NCBI GenBank assembly: GCA_965202875.1
Contig: OZ241870.1
Location: 5,208,001 to 5,272,000 of the forward strand
Direction: 5' to 3'
Length of the DNA: 64,000 bases
Source of the DNA: HK1 sp965202875
Lineage (GTDB): Bacteria > Pseudomonadota > Gammaproteobacteria > HK1
Made by a program: the position numbers and the translations under genes. Below the pieces are notes generated by a model. That model searched no databases, was not told the DNA's origin, and was given only the letters and a program-made list of their open reading frames with translations. This document shows positions 60,268 through 64,000 of this stretch, one piece after another; within the stretch, counting starts at the first letter, position 1, and each line of letters starts with the position of its first letter.

Positions 60268-62025
60268 ATGAGCGACTACGTGATCGTGGGCGCCGGGTCC
60301 GCCGGATGCGTGATGGCTGCTCGGCTTTCGGAAGATCCGGACGTGACCGTCACCCTGATCGAGGCGGGCGGATCGGATCGGCATCCGCTCATCCACGTGC
60401 CCGCCGGCTTCGCCAGGATGACCAGGGGCTTCGCCTCCTGGGGCTGGTCCACCGTGCCGCAGAGGCATCTGAACGGCCGCGTCCTCCGGTACACCCAAGC
60501 CAGGGTGCTGGGCGGCGGATCTTCCATCAACGCGCAGATCTATACCCGCGGCCACGCGGCCGACTACGACGGGTGGGCACGGGAGGGCTGCGAGGGCTGG
60601 AGCTACCGGGAAGTGCTCCCCTGTTTCAAGCGCGCGGAGGACAACCAGCGCTTTCTCGACGCCTACCACGCCGAAGGGGGGCCGCTCGGGGTCTCCCAGC
60701 CCATCTCCCCCCTGCCCATCTGCGAAGCCTGGTTCAAGGCGGCGCAGGCGTTGGGGATCCCCTTCAACCCGGATTTCAACGGCGCGCGGCAGGAAGGGGT
60801 GGGCTACTACCAGCTCACCCAGCGCAACGCCCGGCGTTCCTCGGCGGCCACCGCCTACCTCGCCCCCAACCGGGGCCGGCGCAATCTGGAGATCCGCACC
60901 GGCGCCCGTGTGCTTCGCATCCTCGTGGACAAGGGCCGCGCGACGGAGGTGGAGATGGCCGTCGGGGGAAGCGTCGAGACGCTTCGCGCGGAGCGGGAGG
61001 TCATCGTCTCCTGCGGCGCCGTCGGGTCGCCGAGGCTCCTGCTGCACTCGGGCATCGGCCCGGCGGATCACCTGAAGGAGGTGGGGATTCCGGTCGTCCA
61101 CGATCTGCCGGGGGTGGGCTCGAACCTGCACGACCACCTGAACCTCTTCACAATCTGGGAGTGCACGGGCGACCACACCTACGACGCCTGCGTGAATCCG
61201 CACCGGGCCGCCTGGGCCGGGCTGCAATATCTCCTGTTGCGCAACGGTCCCGCGGCCTCCAGCCTGTTCGAGACCGGCGGCTTCTGGTACGCCGATCGGA
61301 AGTCCGCGCGTCAGGAGTCCGCACGGCCCGACATCCAGTTGCACCTGGGCCTCGGCTCGGGGATCGAAGCCGGCGTCGTCAAGCTCAAGCAGGCCGGCGT
61401 GACCCTGAACTCGGCGTACCTGCAACCGGAGTCGCGCGGCAGCGTGCGCCTGTCCTCGCCGGACCCGGCCGCCGCGCCTCTGATCGACCCGAACTACTGG
61501 GCCGAGCCGCGCGACCGCGCGGTGGCCTTCAACGGCTTTCGCCTTGCACGCGAGATCATGCGCCAGGACCCCTTGAAGCCCTTCGTCGCGCGCGAAGAGC
61601 TTCCCGGGCCGGCGGTCGCCGGCGACGAAGCACTCTTCGACTATGCCTGCGCACACGCCAAGACCGATCACCACCCGGTCGGCACCTGCCGGATGGGAAC
61701 GGACGACGTGGCCGTGGTGCACCCGGATTTGAAGGTCCATGGCATCGAGGCGTTGCGCGTCGCCGACTCCTCGGTCATGCCGCGGGTCCCGTCGTGCAAC
61801 ACCAACGCGCCTGCCATCATGATCGGGGAGAAGGCGTCGGATCTGATCCTCGGGCGCGAGCCTTGGCCTCCCGCCCTCCACTTGCCCCCAGGCGGTTGGG
61901 AGGCGGCGGGTGAATCGGATCGCACCTCGGCTCAGAAGAACGGTGCGGCTGGCTCGCTGACGGCCGGCGGAAAGCGGGCGCCGGCGGGGCGATGGGCAGG
62001 GAGGTGGAAGCGGGCCGCGTCCTGA
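60268..62025 (+). CDS. GMC-family FAD oxidoreductase (choline dehydrogenase-like)
   Basis: The product has 585 residues. YVIVGAGSAGCVMAARLSED (FAD), TQARVLGGGSSINAQIYTRG (signature 1), GAVGSPRLLLHSGIGPADHL (signature 2), HHPVGTCRMGTDD (catalytic His) and SCNTNAPAIMIGEKASDLIL (second catalytic pair) are all present. The last 50 or so residues (PPALHLPPGGWEAAGESDRT onward) are an unconserved extension. It is separated from the previous GMC gene by 151 bases and is closer to the GMC enzyme at 26216 than to that neighbour. It oxidises an alcohol group; the substrate is unknown. Confidence 0.88.
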   Translation: MSDYVIVGAGSAGCVMAARLSEDPDVTVTLIEAGGSDRHPLIHVPAGFARMTRGFASWGWSTVPQRHLNGRVLRYTQARVLGGGSSINAQIYTRGHAADYDGWAREGCEGWSYREVLPCFKRAEDNQRFLDAYHAEGGPLGVSQPISPLPICEAWFKAAQALGIPFNPDFNGARQEGVGYYQLTQRNARRSSAATAYLAPNRGRRNLEIRTGARVLRILVDKGRATEVEMAVGGSVETLRAEREVIVSCGAVGSPRLLLHSGIGPADHLKEVGIPVVHDLPGVGSNLHDHLNLFTIWECTGDHTYDACVNPHRAAWAGLQYLLLRNGPAASSLFETGGFWYADRKSARQESARPDIQLHLGLGSGIEAGVVKLKQAGVTLNSAYLQPESRGSVRLSSPDPAAAPLIDPNYWAEPRDRAVAFNGFRLAREIMRQDPLKPFVAREELPGPAVAGDEALFDYACAHAKTDHHPVGTCRMGTDDVAVVHPDLKVHGIEALRVADSSVMPRVPSCNTNAPAIMIGEKASDLILGREPWPPALHLPPGGWEAAGESDRTSAQKNGAAGSLTAGGKRAPAGRWAGRWKRAAS

Positions 62026-62830
62026 AGGCAAGGAGGCTCGAAGCGGACACCGCCAGGACGGCAGCAGGGTGGTCGTCTGGGCGCTGCAGCGCACCATCCG
62101 GCGCGGCGAGCGCGGTGAAGCCGGACACGGCGGACTTGACGGCGCCCCCTCCCGCCGACGGCCGTCGCCCCACCGCCAACGGCTCCCGCGTCGCCGGCGA
62201 AGCCGTCCCTGTCACATCAACCGACGCGGGTACTGTCCAGGATCGACCCTCGAGGCGGGAAACCGGGCCGATCACGTTCACCGGAATACGCAAATCCGCG
62301 AAGTTGCGGGAGATTGCCCTTCTTCATCCGCCGATGAACTTCACCGCCGTCTCTTCGCCGTTGAAGCCGAAGCTTTGCTTGTCCGCCAATGCCGACCGAT
62401 TTGATCCGACAGATCTTCGAGTCATCGGCCTGCCGAGTCGCTTTATCCACGGGACCGTTCAGCACCCCGAGAGCCGCTCGGCCATATCGGTGTTGAACTT
62501 TCGCGCCGCTTGGGGGCACAGCCACGCCCGTTCTTCGGCCCGAACCTGCTCGATGCCATGCTCATGGCCTGAATCGGCGGACGCGATGGCCCCCCGGTCG
62601 TGCCTCCGCTGGTGATCGATCATGCGGCCCTGATCGATCTCTATGAACCCGCGCGACCGCATGCAGGCCCAGGAAGACTTCCGGACCAGCCGCCCAGATC
62701 GAGGCGGTGACCCGGATCGTGCACCGGCGGCAGACGAGCATGCGGGAGCGGGAGGAGGCGCCGTACCTCTTGCCCGAAGCGCCGGTCGGGTGGTCTGGTT
62801 GAAAGGGACGCCTTCAAGGGCAAGATGCGC
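62026..62830. other. 805-base region with no confident gene
   Basis: Open frames occur on both strands, but none has a recognisable fold or a good start. One plus frame (AAQIEAVTRIVHRRQTSMRE ... EAPVGWSG, about 62690-62800) looks like the end of a protein without its beginning. Composition and broken frames suggest decayed genes. Confidence 0.35.
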
Positions 62831-64000
62831 TCAGCCGGCCCGGAACCGGTCCGCCCGGAACGGCGCCACGTCGATGTTCGGCATCGGTCCGGTGATCATG
62901 CCGGCGACGATTCGGCCGGTCATCGGCCCCGCGATCATGCCGGTGTGTCCGTGGCCGAACGCGAGCCACAGGTTCTCGTGCCGCGGGGAGGGGCCGATCA
63001 CCGGGAGCCCGTCCGGCATGCTCGGGCGCCGGCCCATCCATTGCGTCGCGCCTTCGAGCCGCAGCTTCGGGTACATGCGCTTCGCGAGCCGCCGGATGGC
63101 TTCCGCACGGCGGGGGTTCGGCGGCGCATCCACGCCCGCCAGCTCCACCGTGCCCGCGAAGCGCAGTCCCATCTCCATCGGGTTCGCGACGAACTTCCCC
63201 TCCGCCTCCATCACCGTATGGGACACGGTGACGCCGGGGTCCGGGAAGGTGACGTGGTAGCCGCGCTCGGTGTCGAGCGGAAGGTCGAGCCCGAGCCCGT
63301 CGGCGAGCCCGCGGGAGAACGCGCCGGCGGAGAGCACGAAGGCGTCGCCTTCGGCCGTTCCGTCGCCGGTGCGCACCGCGCCGACCCGGCCCGCGCCCGC
63401 CTCGATGCCGGTGACCTCGGCGATCCGGAGCGCGCCCCCGTTCGCAACGACTCGATCGACGTAGGCCCGGATGAGCCGGCCGGGATTCAGGGTGCGGCCC
63501 TGCCCCTTCATGCGTACGCCCTTGACGTAATGCGGCGCAAGATCGGGTTCCGCCTCGTGCAGCTCCCCGCGGCCGAGCACCTCGAATTCCACCCCGCGTT
63601 CGCGGCACAGGTCCAGGCCGCGCCCGGCCTCGGCGTACGCCTTCTCGGAGCCGTAGACGTGCAGGTACTCGGTCGGAGCCACCAGCTCCGGCGTCCCGGC
63701 CTCCCTCGCGAACCGGGTGTGGAGATCGAACGTGGAAGCGTGCAGCGCGGCGAGCGCATCCGCCGCCTTCTCCTGGTGTTCGGCATCGCCACCCGCTTTG
63801 ATGAAGCGCACGAGCCAGGGCAGGAGCCTCGGCAGGTACGACCAGCGGATGCTGAGCGGGCCATCCTCCTTCAGCAGCCAGCCCGGAACCTTCGCCAGCA
63901 TCCCCGGCGCCGGCGTGGGTACGAACGAGGCCGGGGCCAGCACGCCCGCGTTGCCGAACGAGGACGCTCCTTCGTCTCCCGGCCGTTGCCGATCAATCAG
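62831..64000 (-). CDS. DadA-like FAD-dependent amino acid dehydrogenase (5' end beyond the window)
   Basis: The frame is open to the window edge, so the first 30-40 residues, including the FAD GxGxxG motif, are missing. The visible part (389 codons) begins LIDRQRPGDEGASSFGNAGV, the DadA segment after the first strand, and has ALRIAEVTGIEAGAGRVGAV, TERGYHVTFPDPGV and the C-terminal WMGRRPSMPDGLPVIGPSPR and GHGHTGMIAGPMTGR. It is a paralogue of the 57-1325 gene, sharing the same C-terminal blocks, but is clearly diverged. Confidence 0.87.
   Translation of the reverse strand: MIDRQRPGDEGASSFGNAGVLAPASFVPTPAPGMLAKVPGWLLKEDGPLSIRWSYLPRLLPWLVRFIKAGGDAEHQEKAADALAALHASTFDLHTRFAREAGTPELVAPTEYLHVYGSEKAYAEAGRGLDLCRERGVEFEVLGRGELHEAEPDLAPHYVKGVRMKGQGRTLNPGRLIRAYVDRVVANGGALRIAEVTGIEAGAGRVGAVRTGDGTAEGDAFVLSAGAFSRGLADGLGLDLPLDTERGYHVTFPDPGVTVSHTVMEAEGKFVANPMEMGLRFAGTVELAGVDAPPNPRRAEAIRRLAKRMYPKLRLEGATQWMGRRPSMPDGLPVIGPSPRHENLWLAFGHGHTGMIAGPMTGRIVAGMITGPMPNIDVAPFRADRFRAG

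Noticed and set aside
62459..62830. Small ORFs before the right-hand DadA-like gene
   Set aside because: Frames are short and overlapping, with no similarity I can name; treated as decayed DNA.

Overview
The window is GC-rich, tightly packed DNA from a Gram-negative proteobacterium. Supporting signs are a trimeric-type porin ending in Phe, a sigma-32-type heat-shock promoter in front of groES-groEL, HtpX, a CbpA-type DnaJ, TRAP and ABC transporters with periplasmic binding proteins, and a c5-like cytochrome. The GroES and GroEL sequences look gammaproteobacterial. The mix of many oxidoreductases, two Uma2 nucleases, toxin-antitoxin genes, restriction-modification genes and abundant gene wreckage resembles uncultivated marine or host-associated lineages; that placement is inference. 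I see no rRNA, tRNA or CRISPR array.

Layout. 0-9.4 kb: a DadA-like FAD amine oxidase, an orphan pair of molybdenum hydroxylase subunits (one a CoxS-CoxG fusion) without the catalytic large subunit, a MITE-like element, an enolase-superfamily dehydratase, an amino-acid-type binding protein, a porin and a basic repeat protein. 9.4-19.6 kb: a CoA transferase, an HD-domain protein, an SDR, cbpA, htpX, groES-groEL, a Uma2 nuclease and glmU. 19.6-31.6 kb: a catabolic region of two 2-hydroxyacid dehydrogenases and two SDRs in one overlapping minus-strand operon, then MmgE/PrpD, a complete TRAP transporter with an embedded GMC oxidoreductase, a DapA-type aldolase and a PfkB sugar kinase. Together these look like uptake and breakdown of a sugar acid or related hydroxy acid. 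31.6-34.1 kb: a gene graveyard holding pieces of atpD, an Ig-like surface protein, an IS4-like transposase, a group II intron ORF, an IS3-family element, and DUF2442-like and DUF1640-like genes, plus a 21-nt G tract. 34.1-43 kb: an amidohydrolase, a 16-bp minisatellite, a frameshifted diheme cytochrome c, then Rieske oxygenase / SDR / Gfo-Idh / CoA-transferase genes and a second Uma2 nuclease. 43.5-58.4 kb: a DUF4143 ATPase and a sugar ABC transporter whose operon is split at two gene junctions by defence-type cassettes. 58.4-64 kb: two GMC oxidoreductases and a second DadA-like oxidase cut by the window edge.

The most interesting part is the split sugar ABC operon. The binding protein (45460-46710) is followed by a stable hairpin and then, instead of its permeases, by a Dam-like methylase, a NotI-family endonuclease, a ParB-like/Mrr-like nuclease gene pair, a truncated duplicate of the permease, and a second endonuclease/methyltransferase pair whose last codon overlaps the start of the intact permease. 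Between permease 2 and the ATPase lies a second insert: a helicase remnant, intact VapBC, an IS3 remnant and a HicB remnant, bounded by two copies of the permease2-ATPase junction. The duplicated edges suggest repeated insertion or replacement of defence genes at fixed operon junctions. The ParB-like/Mrr-like pair is the best candidate for an undescribed system.
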